A stretch of 64,000 nucleotides of DNA from Pelodera strongyloides (lineage: Eukaryota > Nematoda > Chromadorea > Rhabditida > Rhabditidae): contig JAANDG010000260.1 of the NCBI GenBank assembly GCA_036852015.1, positions 1-64,000 of the forward strand. Reading direction: 5' to 3'. Shown in pieces: positions 21,690-34,968 of this stretch (the first letter of the stretch is position 1; each line of letters begins with the position of its first letter). Made by a program: the position numbers and the translations under genes. Below the pieces are notes generated by a model, which worked only from the letters and a program-made list of their open reading frames with translations, was not told the DNA's origin and searched no databases.

Positions 21690-24600
21690 ATCAACACACT
21701 TATTTCTGATAGTTTATTTTTTAGCCAAACCTTTATCATAAGCCTTATCCTATGGATATATATACCCAGTCGTGTGCACACTGCAAAAACGTGCTCGATT
21801 TTCGCCCCTGTATTTGTGAAATGGTTATCGATAGACGTTGTTTTGCTTATTAATATATAGGTATTTATTTTGTAGCTTTATTAGTTATCTAGAATTCCTT
21901 CTATGTTTAACAATGACCAAAACTTCTGAATACGTTAAGTGATCAACCAAAATCCCCCACATAGCTGTTGAGCTTTATTTGGCCCCTTGTAGTTTTGTGT
22001 TCAACCAATGTATGCTAATTAGGGGGCGGTGCCAGGGTTGGGAAGAGAAATTAGCATATGTTTCTTGAAATCAACAACACTACCATTGTACCCTAATGAC
22101 GACAATTATCAGCGAATATTTAGATTGATTACCATAAAATTATGCCCCAAAACAATGATCCCAAACCTATTCACAGAGAAAAATAAATTATTATTTATTT
22201 GCTTGTTTATTTGAAGTCGATTTGTCATCGAGAACTCGACCTCTACTTTGATCAGGGCTTCCGGTTCTGTGGAAGTTATTAGCTTTGACAACTGTATTGA
22301 GTTACTCTTACATAAAAGGAATGATATAATACATAATTTACTGAATACACGCACATTCAAAAGGTTGCCGTTTTGCACTACTCCTGCACATACTTGGCTC
22401 ACTGTTGCTCAGCGTTGGCATACCATTTTTAGGCCTAGGCTTAGAGGGTTGCATCTCCAGCAAAAGTCTCCTGCTTCAGGTCGAAGTTATGGCTCACTTC
22501 CGTTTCTGTGTCTGACCATAGAAAAATATTTACGTCTATCTTTTATTCTTTCCATCTGTTTCGTAATAAATGAAGTATTTGATAGTTTTCAACAAAGTGT
22601 TTATGTCCTTGGCCCACATGTTTGTGGTTTTAGATAATCACAGGTCTATGCACGCGTATGTGTGTTAGTGTCCGATAGCGTCCAGCTACCGGTTTTATAG
22701 TGCTCGGCTTATCTTATATACGCTCTTGAACAAAGTCCCAAAAACTCCTACTTTTGTGTCCTTATCTTTCTCTATTTTGATCTAATTTAGGTTTCAAACA
22801 TTTTATTCTATGTTGACTTTTGTGCGCATCTCCCTGATGGTAATACATTATTATTATTACATGCGAAGTGGAGGTGTGCAACTTAAAACACAGCTGGAGC
22901 AAGATAGATTCCAACATTTCAGGGTACGGTAGCAAAAACGCGATAGGAGTTCTTCCCATTTACAGTGTTCGGAACTTTTTTTAACATTGTAAGTGAGGAG
23001 AAGCTGCAAGTGATTAATTACTTTGTACTTAGGTGTGTGGTGTGGTGTGTGTGATATTTTTATAGTTAGTCGTTCTTTATATACATTGTACTTCTCTCTC
23101 TTATGTTGTTTACTAACACATGCTGCAACTAACATCAGTTGTGTGTGTACGTTGTCCAAGAGCGCCAGCTCTTGGTAATGCTCCATACGATAAAGATAAT
23201 GGCTAAACTATGTCTATAATTGCATATTTACAACACATAATATACAGAGATATTTTAATAGAATAGCAAGCGGCGGGGCGGCCGCTAGCCAGTTCTACAT
23301 GGCGACCGCGCTAGGGAGGTCGTTAGCTGGTCCTCAACATTTTATTCTAATCTTAAAATTAGAAGGACATGTCTCCTTAGTCATGTAAACTTCCATCCAG
23401 AATTATTCAAAAAATTGTGGAAACTTTTTTTTAGATTATGTATGTGTGCTCAATTTTATAATATTTAGTCCATTCTACTCTATCGAGGTGCTATTCATAA
23501 ATATGCAAAGGTAGTAGACGGAGTACTGAGCGACGGAAGCAATTTTGTTGCGATATTGTTGCAATTTTGGTACTCAACCAATTTAGCTGTTCGATCAGCC
23601 GTGGAGTTTTAGGGTTTTGTGTTTGGGTGCCCAAACCTTGGGAGAAATTTTCGTGAATTTTCTTCGTAATTAGCAATTAGAGTATGTGGCAATTGAGTGT
23701 CTTCGAGGATCTCATTTTTCGTGTTCTTGTTGCATCATATTCATATGTCTGCGTTAACCAGATTATATATCCGGAAAGGAGAGAGGGAAGCTTGGTGTAT
23801 TTTATACTTCCGCCTTATATTTTTTTCAGCAACCGTTCAAAGAAAACAGTTTACAGTTAGGTTTGGTACCATTTAAAACTGAAAGCTTAGCGGTTAGGGT
23901 GTTTACAGTTTTAGGACAATTTGCCGATACACAACTCTTTTACGTGAACATTTGCGTACAGGCAGCAAGCGGCGTGCAAGCGTCGAGGACGGCATGCAAG
24001 CGGCGATCAAGCGGTGAGCAAGCGGCGTGCGCGGATTGGTTGCGAGATACAAGAGGTGTGCCAACGCCGTTTTCACGCTGCGTTTACGCCAACGTCAAGC
24101 GATATTCTAACATTTCTAAAGGCTTCTAAAATGTAGAAAAAGCTTCCTCATTCTTTTAATCTACCATTCCCATAGCTTTCTTCTAGTTCTTTCCTATTTT
24201 CCTTTTTGTTAATAATTGGAACTTGCAATGGAAGTTGTTCACTTAATGGACGTGCATCTTCAAGAAATTATTTCTGTTCCTAGAAACTCGTCCGGCATAT
24301 AATTATAAAGGACACCGTTGCAATTGCTTCGATGTGGCACGTAGGCAATTGCCTCAAGATTCAGAATACACTGTCTCGTTGAAAAATTACGACAGCAACT
24401 TCGAAGTGAACAATAAATAAATAAATAATCGTCTCCTCAAAATTCTTTATTTGGGCCGTTTCTCTTGGCAGCTCCTACGTAATAGAATATGATGAAAGGC
24501 AACGCTGTTTTATAATTTATTACGTCTATTCTCTTCCATAAGGCTGAAGGCATCTATCTTTTGCGCGAACGATACACATAAATATTCAATGGATTATGAG

Positions 24601-25341
24601 AATAGTCTGTCTGTCTTTATGCGGTCAACTTGGTCATATTCGCTGCTTTTTTACTGTCATCGCGAATGAAATTATAAGTGTTTTACACTTCAATGGTCCG
24701 CTACTGCATTCATGCTTAGCCCAAGGTCTAATCTCTAATCGTCGAATACAATGTTCGACGTTTAGTTGGTTTGTTGAGCGAATATCCTGAAAATTAATCT
24801 GTGCTTAGCGTTTGACACAGAAAACGCGGCACATTATCGGCGACTACTTGGCGCACAGACCGCATCACCCTCGCTCACTGTGTGCGCTGGTATATAGTCT
24901 ATCTATTTTCTTTAAACAAAATATGGCAGTCATTTTCAAATCAAGCTTTCCAAAAGTTCAGTAGCCTTAGGAAAAGCGTGGTCTGCTTGTTTTCTACGCG
25001 TCTGCTAATTTTTGAGGTGAAAAATTGAATTGCCTCCTCTGCGTCCTTGTTTCTTCACTAGAATTCTAATTAGAATGTCGTATGCGCACCGCCTGCTTTG
25101 CAATTTGCAAGTGAAGGAAGAAATGCGAAAACGTCAAAGTATGGCGTAGCGGTAAAAGGCGCGATTCCGAGGAATTCATCCACAGTTCCGTCCGTTCCTT
25201 TCCCCTGTTTAAGTTTATGAACTTGGCATGTGTAATTGTGTATAATGCCTAGAATTCTAATACATTTAATTTATAGTTGAAAAGTCTTAAACATACTAGT
25301 TGTCGCTGCACTGAAGGAGGGTCCCAGCTTTAATTCTTTAA
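21690..25341. other. Long non-genic stretch, first part
   Basis: No conserved protein frame seen. Contains a GC-rich patch at 23960-24075 built from repeats of the motif GC(G/A)TGCAAGCGGC, a second at 24815-24890, and AT-rich spacers. Open frames here have no recognisable motifs. Confidence 0.5.
23960..24075. repeat. GC-rich patch with repeated GCAAGCGGCGTGC motifs
   Basis: Four or five diverged copies of (G)CAAGCGGCG(T)GC in a row. The same motif recurs at 58840-59105, so the two patches are probably related repeats. Confidence 0.6.
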
Positions 25342-25621
25342 AATGTCAGGCCCATTTCAAATGACCCCTATTTTTGATGATTCCATCTGATTCTCCATGT
25401 CAAATATAATAGGATGCAATATTTTTCTAATTTTCAAGCGCAAAATTCACGCAGTATTCAACAATTTACCATTGCCAGCCATACCCAACTATTTATCGCA
25501 GTTGTCACATCCCTTCGCGCTGATTGGCCAATATCGCAATTGCCACGCCCAATAGAGCATAATGCCCAATTAGCGCGAAGGGGCGTGACAACTAGGGGTC
25601 ATTTGAAATGGGCCTGACCCT
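25342..25621. mobile_element. TTAA-flanked MITE, family A copy 1 (internally deleted)
   Basis: Right terminus CCTGACCCT and left TGTCAGGCCCATTTCAAATG, bordered by TTAA (25338-25341 and 25622-25625). The left arm matches the family A copy at 55252-55656. The right arm lacks roughly 120 bp present there, so this copy is a deletion derivative. Confidence 0.8.
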
Positions 25622-26708
25622 TTAATTAATCTTTTTCTTTTGTATGTCATAGTTTACCTAGGTTTTCGATGTTTTGTTAACAGGTAACCCCGTTTAAAGT
25701 CTCATTGTGCCGACTTTGTTGTACATAAAATCGGGGCCGTTCATTATAAAACCACGAACACGTCTTCCTACGACTTTCGGAATTTTCCGTTGATTGCGAA
25801 CCGCGGCGCGCACAAGGTCTCCATGTCGTCGCGAAAAATGGCGGGGGTTTGAAATCCCCTGCGAACAATTTATTCACAATTCAACACTACTGTATTCGGA
25901 GCATTAAAAAAATTAGCTGATGTGTTCTAACAAACCATAGTTTCATATGCTATCTCTTGCCCTTAGCTTGAGTCCATTTTTGTGTTGTGTACCCGGATAA
26001 GATAATATAGTCAACATTCCAAATATCTCCCTCATTACGCAGATAATTACAATGGCGGAAAGGTCGCAATTATCTCCGAAATTATATATGGAAAACAATT
26101 ATGCTGGAGAGTTGAGGAGCGTCATTTTCTTTTACGAAACAGTTTTCGTTGCCAAACCACATGCTGGGGTCACTGTACTTCAAAACAAACTATTTTCAAC
26201 TAGCGCTCGATTAGATTAGTATATTTGTAAACACAAATTAAACTTTAGCTAGGGGTCAACATGTGCTTAGGTTACTGTGTGTGGTTCTCTCTGCCTTCCT
26301 CTCTGTCTTCCTCTCTCTCTCTGATAAGTACTCGTACTATACGTAAACTGTCAAGGTAATGCTACCAAGTACAGAAAGATGAAATTAGCATAATATCCGG
26401 TAGCTTAGAATTCATAAAGGAAGTGTTTCTATGTTTATTCGCTCTTTCTAAACATCTCTATTTGGTAGTTCTTGGAAGGCGTACTTATGTCTGAGGGAGT
26501 TCTCAAAACAAAGACATGTTTTCACCAAACAAATGACCTCTCGAGGGCGACGTTATATGTTGTCTTCGTCGGGATATTTATTAGCATAATTAATAATTTA
26601 CGAAGTGGCGACTGGGAAATTTCAAAATATAATATACTTCTTTAAATAATATAATACTGTGCTTTTTATTGTCCAATATATATTTTATTTTGAATGTAAC
26701 TAGCTTAA

Positions 26709-27015
26709 AGGGTCAGGCGCATGAAAAACAAAATTGCAATCTTTTTGTAGAGTTGTCATCTCTAATTGTGAGCTCCTTTAGCAAACAAATTCATGGGTGA
26801 ATCTTATAGAATTATTACGTCTATATTTGTTTATTGAATCCTAATTTCTCAAGAACTTCTGGCTGTAGTTCTCTATACTTTGTGCGGCTCGCCTGTGTTT
26901 TTTTTTCAAACTGACCTTACTCAAAATTACGTAGCTTTTCGGTTAAACTCTTTATCCCTTATAGAAAATAAAGAAACAAAAAAAAACAGACACAATTTAA
27001 GGTGAACCGATCCCT
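26709..27015. mobile_element. TTAA-flanked short element, possible relative of family A
   Basis: The left end AGGGTCAGGCGCATGAAAAA and the right end read inward, AGGGATCGGTTCACC, share AGGG(T/A)C. TTAA lies on both sides (26705-26708, 27016-27019). Terminal similarity is short, so the boundaries are less certain than for the other copies. Confidence 0.5.
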
Positions 27016-27513
27016 TTAAACTATGTTCTTCTTATTTCAATGTTTCCGGTGGAGGCTCACGAGGTTTGTTCTACTTCTTTCCTTTCACAGAAAGATGATG
27101 GTCAATAAGGCAATAACAGTTCAAAGTTATGTGTTCAAAGTGCTGGGGGAATCGTTATATGATTCCAACTTCCACCGATCGTTTATCTACATCTTGAACT
27201 CCGATTCCGATGTAGTTTATTAAATAACCCTACGTTGTCTTCCTTTCTTTTATTCCTTTTCTCCTGCATATCTTGATTTTGTTATCGTTTTTATCTTAAC
27301 ATTTGCTGAAATCAAATTTCCCACTCTCTCTCATTGTCAGTTGGACCTTTGAAAACGTTGTCGCGCAGTAGTCTCCATTCTAATTTTTGAAGTTCGAGAT
27401 CCTAAAGAGAGAGATCCTGGAGAGAGAAAGAGAATCAAGGAAAGAAAAAAGGAGAGAAAGGTACGAGAAAGAGAGTGAGGGAGAAAACAAGAGAGAATGA
27501 CCGACAGGGACTC

Positions 27514-27543
27514 ATAGAGAGAGAGAGAGAGAGAGAGAGAGAA
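27514..27543. repeat. (GA)n microsatellite
   Basis: About 15 uninterrupted GA dinucleotides following a looser purine-rich stretch from 27420. Confidence 0.9.
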
Positions 27544-28053
27544 AATTAAAGGTTCGAAAATGTATGTAGTATGTAGTTTCCTTCTTCCAGCGCCCTATTG
27601 TTAGACTAAATGGGATCAAACTACTGTCAATGAAAAATTCATAAATATTCACCCATAAATTTATGGGAAGTGAAGAAAACTAAATCTTCCTTCTTATTTC
27701 TTCTTTCATTTTTGTCTTTTCTTTCTTTTCCAATAATTCGTTTAGACAATTTTCTGCTTCCGGGGGTCGATCTCTCATTTATTAACCTTATGCTTTATTA
27801 GATTCATAAATCATCTTGTGAAAACTCAAAGGAAAAATCCAAGAGATCTTTGACCTACTGACGATTTCTATTAATCTTCAATGGTCAGGGTCAGGGTAAC
27901 TTCAAAATCGCCGCTTCGTTCTTATTTTGTTTTCGGCAGCTTCTCATTTTCTGTTTCCGCGGTAACTTATCCTCACTTGAATACAATACGGACTTCGCTG
28001 TCAGTGTCAGGGCTTGTGCAATTCTGTAGTTATCTCAAATGAAAACTCTATAA

Positions 28054-28228
28054 AGTGAAGTACTGGCCGGTTTTTGAAACGCATCGAGTACGCCAGCATT
28101 CTTATGCAGATTATGCAAACGAACACAAATTAGAATAAAAAAATCGTGATAAATGCTAACAACGTAGCGTAAATATGTAAGAATTCAGTTGTCCACGATG
28201 CGTTTCAAAATCTGGCCGGTGTTTCGCT
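28054..28228. mobile_element. TTAA MITE, family B copy
   Basis: Left arm GTACTGGCCGGTTTTTGAAA and right arm inverted (TTTCAAAATCTGGCCGGTG). Right flank TTAA at 28229-28232; the left flank is eroded to ATAA. Confidence 0.8.
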
Positions 28229-28614
28229 TTAACGTGGTGGCCATTACAAGCAACCTGGCTTAACCCTAAGTTTTACCCTAAATGTCAAAAGTCAGATATT
28301 CTAACTCTCCACCCACGTCTACTCACGATCCAATTAGTGTGTACATGTGGTTCCATGAAGGGATAACATATGTAATCTCAAATTTCCTTCTAGCCCCTCA
28401 AGCACGAGAAGCAGATCAGTTTCTCTAAGGGTGTGTCCATGGGCACGTAAAGGCGTAGGGCCCTATTCTCTAATTAGGGATCTTTGCGAACTTTTAAGCT
28501 ACATTGCGGGCTTAGCAAGTTAGAAAAAAGTTAAATGACTTGCTAGTTAGAAAAAGTTAAATGATTTTTTTTCAGCATCATTTTATTGTTGGTCAGTGTT
28601 CTGCATTATGAAAC

Positions 28615-28740
28615 TTCGCGCGGGACGGCGTACCCTGTGCCTAAACTAGCGTACGTGCGCGGGGCGCCATCGCGTTTGAAGAGAGTTGGCACGCGTGCGG
28701 CGCGCCCGCCAAAAACGTGCGTGACAGGCGCGCTCTTCTT
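28615..28740. repeat. GC-rich island
   Basis: Compact GCGC-rich block (GCGCGGGACGGCG, GCGCGGGGCGCC, GGCGCGCCC) in AT-rich surroundings, with no clear inverted ends. Confidence 0.5.
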
Positions 28741-29030
28741 GATCGATAGTTTGAGAGGCTGAAAACTCAACTAAAAAACTACATTCTCTTATTATAAGTT
28801 CATTTAAGCGCTATGATGCGGAGTGCTGAAGCGTGTTGAGACTACAAAATGGGGCATTTTTCTATAATTAAGTTGGCTAAAACACGTTTATTGTGCAGAC
28901 GCCCACGGGCCTATGTATTCATGTTCATTTTGCTTGAAGGTTATAGTCATTATCTCTCATAATTTTCCTCTTTTTAAGATATTATACATAGACTTATAGA
29001 GCAACGACTAGACATAGACAGAGCCCGAAG

Positions 29031-29141
29031 ACGTCGAGCAATTTGTCGTCTGGAACTCGTCGCATATGCTCAGGACATCTGAGGAACAAGTCATACGCTT
29101 TGATGACCGTCTATTGAACCACCCTTGAATAAATGAGCTCG
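29031..29141 (+). repeat. ~110-bp dispersed repeat, copy 2
   Basis: Matches copy 1 through GTCGAGCAATTTGTC, TCTGGAACTCGTC, GCTCAGGAC, GGAACAAG and TTGAATAAA in the same order. Confidence 0.75.
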
Positions 29142-29825
29142 CTCAGTTAGTTACTAGTTACAAGTAGACTATAGTACAACCTTGTTTCGCAAATAACTTA
29201 CCGGGAAAAAACCCAGTTACGAAACACTGTTGGATCGTACTCCTTTTCATAGAGCAATTCGGCACTTCTCCTTTTCTTTGCATACATTATTTTTGTTTCC
29301 TTTTCAGTTCCCCTACACTTTTAGAAGATCCTTATTTTATATGCATGTACTTTATCACATCTTGACAAGAAATGACTAACCGTAATCCATCAGGACAGTG
29401 AAAAACTTGCATAGGCTTTGGCCATTTCCAATTTTGTTGTAATTTAAAGTGGTATAACAGGTGTTTTTGAACGTATACCAGACAGAATTGTCATGTCTTA
29501 TACGCAACTTGTGTTACTTGTGTACCATTCCATTCTATAGTAGAATATTTTCTAAATTCTCGAATCTAATATATCCTACCACATTTCCTCCCATGATATA
29601 AAAGATAAATGTATGCGCGTTGCCGAGGTGTTTACATGTGCTTCCCCCACAATTTGGGTGTCTACCGTTTTATTAACATTTTTATTATAGCGTATCCAAG
29701 AGACTCGTACAAACTTTTATGTTTTATGGTGTCTTCTTTTTGCCAACTTTTTAACTGACTAGACCTAGAAGACCGAAATTCAGCCTCCGGTTATGTACAC
29801 AAACATTGTAACGCCAAGCTTTTAA

Positions 29826-29987
29826 AGCGAAATGCTAGCCCCTTTTGAAAATTTGCATATGATAAGCAAATCCTATGTATCCTATGCTAATTTTGCGCGA
29901 TCGTCCACGGAATCGCGCAAAATTAGCATAGGATACATAGGATTTGCTTATCATATGCAAATTTTCCAAAGAGGCTGGCATTTCGCT
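29826..29987. mobile_element. TTAA MITE, near-perfect 162-bp palindrome
   Basis: The arms are almost identical inverted copies: AGCGAAATGCTAGCC at the left, and GGCTGGCATTTCGCT at the right with the same ~70 bp inside, around a CGATCGTCCACGG-type centre. TTAA on both sides (29822-29825, 29988-29991). A single arm of the same element sits at 38606-38678. Confidence 0.9.
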
Positions 29988-29991
29988 TTAA

Positions 29992-30140
29992 GTAAGTGGT
30001 ATGACATGTGGTTGTGAAACGTATACTGGAGAAATGCGCATCTACATATGACATATGTGTCATTCTATGCATTTCTGCACGGAATGGAACATAGGTCGCA
30101 TGAAGTTCAGTATACGTCAACCACGTGCTGGACCACTTGA
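29992..30140. mobile_element. Adjacent inverted-repeat element sharing the previous TTAA
   Basis: Begins directly after the TTAA at 29988-29991. AAGTGGTATGACATGTGG and AACGTATAC at the left are inverted at the right as GTATACGTCAACCACGTG..CCACTT. The right border lacks a clean TTAA. Confidence 0.55.
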
Positions 30141-31268
30141 AACACCGTAAACTAATAATTAGCATACGGAACATTGGAGAATTGATATACGGCATAAACT
30201 TTGAATACTCACAAACCATGTATATGTTACTAATTGGGTGTTGGCTGTATACAATTATGAAGTACCATCAGTGATCAGTCTAACTGTCTAACTGTCTAAC
30301 CAACAAGAACATGACGAAAATCATAAAATGGTCATATCTTTGCGTATTCAGTGAAGTTTTACACGAAGATCAATGTCCTTTTGTTTAAGTTTCCTAATTT
30401 TCTTCATTTTGCTTTAGATTTGATAAAGTAAAAGCGAACGTCGTTACTTCTATTCATCGTGTTTGCATGCATGCATGATTTTCATTGAGTATTTTGCGTT
30501 GGCAATTTTTATATGAAAATAATTGAGTTTGCTGACTAAGACTGCATTTTAGTGGGTTTGTAGTAGGTAGTATTAGTAGGTGATGTTTGCCATTTCCATG
30601 TTTTCGGCAGTTGTGGCGACCGTCACAGGTGCGCGAACGATTTTACTCTGGCGCAGCTGTGTTCCACCTGATAGCGAGTGTGCCGCGATCTCTGGACTGG
30701 CGGCTATCCCTGGGCGCCTTTCTTTTTTGGCCGTTCACCATTACGGCCCGCTTTTGAAACCGCTGGACTAAACGCTATTTGCATGGGAACACGGCGTCCA
30801 CACGTTTCAAAAACAGGTGGTTGTACCGCGTTAAAGTTTTATTTGTTGTCATAGTGGGATGATTAATTAATTTATTGCGTTGTATTCCCCCTTTTGACTA
30901 TTAATTAAATACATCATTTTCTCCGCCTTGCGTAAAATGTCTGCTATTAAATGTTTCATTATTATTCGTTACCAGTCGGCTCACGCCGCCTGAGGCGACT
31001 CACATGGAAATATGATTGGTTTAGCATGGGCATACTTATATAGAAAGTTTCAAATGTATCTTAAGAAATTCGCATAATAGGAAACAATTGCATATGCATA
31101 CATCGATATTGAGCTGCGAAACTCTTTTTATACCCGAACACGAAATTTGCATTTCGTAACGCACATCGGTATGCAAATTAGGCTACAGTTACTCTTTTAT
31201 ATAATAAGATTGTACTTTAGTGCTATTTTCGTCGTTCCTCGCGGATGTGTTATTTCAAAAGGACTTAA

Positions 31269-31434
31269 AGCGAAATAACGACCGATTCTTGAACCGCATT
31301 CCTATGTATTTATGCTAACCGCCTAATTGAGCTCGATGTTTGATTCTGGATTGTTTCTGATAACACTAATTTGCACATGATACATGGGAAACAGTTATCT
31401 ACAATCCGTTTCAAAAACTGAGTGTTATACCGCT
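31269..31434. mobile_element. TTAA MITE, family B copy
   Basis: Starts AGCGAAATAACGACCG and ends GTGTTATACCGCT, with TTAA at 31265-31268 and 31435-31438. The centre is degenerate. Confidence 0.8.
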
Positions 31435-32358
31435 TTAATTCACGTATGGTAAATACTAATTCGCGAATGTGATCGCATAGCGCATAGCTCACGCGCAGAG
31501 TCGAAATTTTTGGCACATTGTTTTTTTTTTTGTTTTTCTAGTGAGCCTGGTTGACCCTAAACTAGGTTACAATTTGACAAAACTTGGGCCACACGTTTCA
31601 AACTTGGTTATAAAAACTATGAAAAGGTTGTTATTTAGTGGTTTGGCTCGCACCCTGAAAACTATTTTGTAGACGTGGGGTTTTGTGTTTTATATTTCTC
31701 TTTCTTTTCCTCTACTACTAATTGAACTTTTGCCTACATTTCCTTTCTTTTTTTTCTCGCCATCTTTTATGAAATAAATTATTTACAAGAGTGAGAGAAA
31801 GCTCGAACCAACGCCTGCTTTTGACGTCTGAGGGAAATTGTTCCGGGGCAAGGGGGATATTATTATTTATTATTTCACATGATAAATACAATGATATTCT
31901 TATTTATTGTCCTTCAGATATGTTATGAGTTATTTAATATTCTAGTGTTTTGATGGCGCCGCGTTATCATGTTGAACACCAGACACTTGAGTTCTTATTG
32001 CGGCAAGCCAAGACTTGGCCGCATGCGCGCCAAAGTGTGCCAAATTGCTGCGGATATTGAACTGTCCCGTCCTGTATCCAACTTTTAAGTTCCCCATATG
32101 CTTGCCTTATGTAAACGTGCGGCGGCTTTCATGAGGTAATTATTCTGGTTTTTTTCTAAGATACTTGCCCGTGGCTCACCTCTGCTATTTTTCTAAGAAA
32201 TGTCTGGCATTTAGTTAATGTCTGAACTTCTTGGATCACTTAATTTGTATTCTTCCATAGTGAGCATTAGCATTTAACATTTTCTTGCAAATTTTATTTG
32301 CAAAAGGCTCGTTGACTATTGCATCGCGTCAGATGAACTGGTTAGGTGAATTCATACT

Positions 32359-32429
32359 ACCCAACCAGGAATCTGAACCTGGATTGTCCCAACGAGAGCC
32401 CAACGATCTAACCACTACGCCATGATAAC
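32359..32429 (-). pseudogene. tRNA-like sequence (tRNA pseudogene or SINE head)
   Basis: On the minus strand an A box (TGGCGTAGTGGTTAGATCG) and B box (GGTTCAGATTCC) are spaced as in a tRNA. A perfect 5-bp T-arm stem (CCAGG/CCTGG) is present. The anticodon and acceptor arms do not pair properly, so a functional tRNA is unlikely. Confidence 0.6.
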
Positions 32430-34521
32430 ACACTTTGATTTGGTCCCAACAAAGTACAATAATATCACGCATTTTTTTGTAACGCACTTTCCCACGATTA
32501 AGCGTTTTAAATTGTAATCATGTCACTTGTTTCAGATGTATGAGATCTATGCTTTAAAATATATGTAATCCAATTAAATTTAGTTTTATTACAAATTACT
32601 CGGGGTCAGGCTTTGTTCAGAATTTCTTCAACTTATACACAATTAGAAATATTTTATAAGTGCATCGGTAATTATATTCCTAAATTCATAGAGTCTCACA
32701 TACGAAACGGTGTATTGTGTTTACTACGATGCACTTATAAATTTCATAAGTTTATTATTTACCAACTTGTTGGACTAGGGGTTTCTTCTTTTTCCTCCAA
32801 AAGTACTCTGAAAATCATTAGCAGATTCGCGAACAGTCATTTTCTTATTTCCTTTCACTTTTTATGTTTACAATTGTATTCAGTTTTTATATTTTTCACT
32901 GTTTGCTTCAATTTTGTTCTGAAAAAATAAGGCTGTATAGCTGCGCTACCGTATATTAAATGCAAAATACTGTGCTCGCGATTATGGTACTGAAGGGCAC
33001 AGAAATTAACATATAATACATGAACTAAGCTGTTGTTTAGGATACGATTTAGACAATTAGCATATTCTGGCTAGCAAGATGTTTGCCAACATTTTTTTTT
33101 AAACCACCCACATAAAAGTACAAAATTCATTTTTTCGTTTAGTTTTTTTATGGTTCGTGTAAATTAGGCTGGGAGAGTCACGCAATGCTAATATGATAAT
33201 CAGCTTGAGAATTTGGATCTGAGAAAACTAAATATTGTAACTAGTTATGTTTTATTTGACGCAATGAATGCATTTTAACATTTATATTATTTAACCTGAA
33301 GTTGTGTTTTATATTATGCGATGTATTATACAATATTTAAATCTCTTATTTCTGCGTAATATATCATATACTATTTACCGTAAATACATTATGGTTTACA
33401 AAAAAATGTATCGTTGTTTCTTTATTGTTTCTTAAGGAATGAACATTCCATATTCATATTTTCCAATAGACTCCATGTATTTTATTTTATTTTATTAGAA
33501 AAATATTGCCTAATTTAGGTTGGAATTATTATTTTAAATGTGATTTTTATTTAGTTCCTATACGAATTAGTTTCACTTGATAATTGATCTTAACGAACTC
33601 TTATCTCTTATCCGTTTACCCCTTCTTAATCGCTGTGAATAAATATTTTTGTTTCATTTAATTTATCTGCTCTAATTTATCTACTTTAATTTTATTTCAC
33701 ATTTCATTAGCATTGTGGTTTTAAAGTTTTCGAAGTTATTTTCCATCAACTCTAATTTTCCTTGAGTCTTTTTTTATAAACGTAAAAGATAACAAGGTAA
33801 AGTTAGAGCAATCTTCGGACTCTGTGTGGGTAAATGCGTGAAATACGCTGCGGTTCTAAAATAACAATATATTTCCTATATATAAATAGTCGCCCTATTT
33901 AGTGTTCACGACTTTTTACACCTGCTTTACAACATGCGTGCTATTATTGTAAACGTACTTTTTTAAAACCAAATGTAAGTCGATCTTCTGACAGAGTTCC
34001 AGATGAAATGATGTCTCCAGACTATGGTAGTCAATAGTTACCTTCTTACTTAAGTTTAACTTTTTGTACTTTACTAATGATTTTCTTTTCCAATTTGTCT
34101 TATTTATTAGCATCGTATTACTTTATCTTTACTAGAACATTGATGTCTTCTTTCTTAATTATTTTACTTTTAATTTTCTAAATTTTCTTTATTTTCTTTT
34201 ACCTCATCGTACAAGATCACTATCAATGGGCATAACCAATACACACACAATTCTGTTTTGAAAACTTTCTTTTGTAAAATTTTAATCCCCGGATTATTAG
34301 GTTCTATTATTAGTGAAGTAATTACGTTTAAATGACGTACTATTCGATATCTCGCCTCCTCTCTTTCAAAAAAAGAAAGAAAAAAAGAAAAGGGAAACCG
34401 ACGAATTAGATATATTCCCCGCAATGAGGAAGAATAATTAAATTTAGCTCATTATGGCATATAGCTGGCCCACATTTTGTTCCATTCAAATGCTTGTTGT
34501 TTGGAGTACCATCAACATTAA

Positions 34522-34683
34522 AGTGTTATGACACGTGGTTTGAGGACGTATCCTGATGACTGCACTCCCAAGTATTGAAGTATTATAATTATGTGCAACT
34601 TGTGTGTCCTTCTGCGCTACATTTGCATAAAATACATGGGACTGCAGGTATGCAGTGTATCACAAACCATGTGCAGTAACGCT
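34522..34683. mobile_element. TTAA MITE, family B-like copy
   Basis: Left AGTGTTATGACACGTGGTTT and right AAACCATGTGCAGTAACGCT are inverted. TTAA on both sides (34518-34521, 34684-34687). Confidence 0.7.
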
Positions 34684-34968
34684 TTAAATCTTACAGTGTC
34701 TTGTTTTAAAGTACAACATTTTTCACCCTGCACGACGCCGCAAGCACGTCACTTGCACGCGAAAGTTCACATAATTTAATGTGTGGCCCCGATTTATTTA
34801 AGTTTCTCATGCTTCACATACCATGTGCAGTAACGCTTTAAATCTTGCAGTGTCTTGTTTTAAAGTGCAACATTTTTCACCCTGCAGGACGCCGCAAGCA
34901 CGCCACTTGCACGCGAAAGTTCACGTCATCTTTGGTTAATTTGTGGTCCCGATTTATTTAAGTTTCTC
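34661..34968 (+). repeat. Tandem duplication, unit ~154-160 bp
   Basis: CCATGTGCAGTAACGCTTTA occurs at 34667 and 34821. It is followed in both units by cagtgtcttgttttaaagt, ttttcaccctgca.gacgcc and tttatttaagtttctc. The first unit overlaps the right end of the TTAA element at 34522-34683, so the duplication arose after that insertion. Confidence 0.85.

Noticed and set aside
22248..22637. 129-codon + frame
   Set aside because: No ATG at its start, no domain, and no supporting splice or poly(A) context.
29826..30140. microRNA precursor in the palindrome
   Set aside because: The hairpin is far longer than a pre-miRNA, has TTAA borders and a second copy elsewhere, so a transposable element explains it better.
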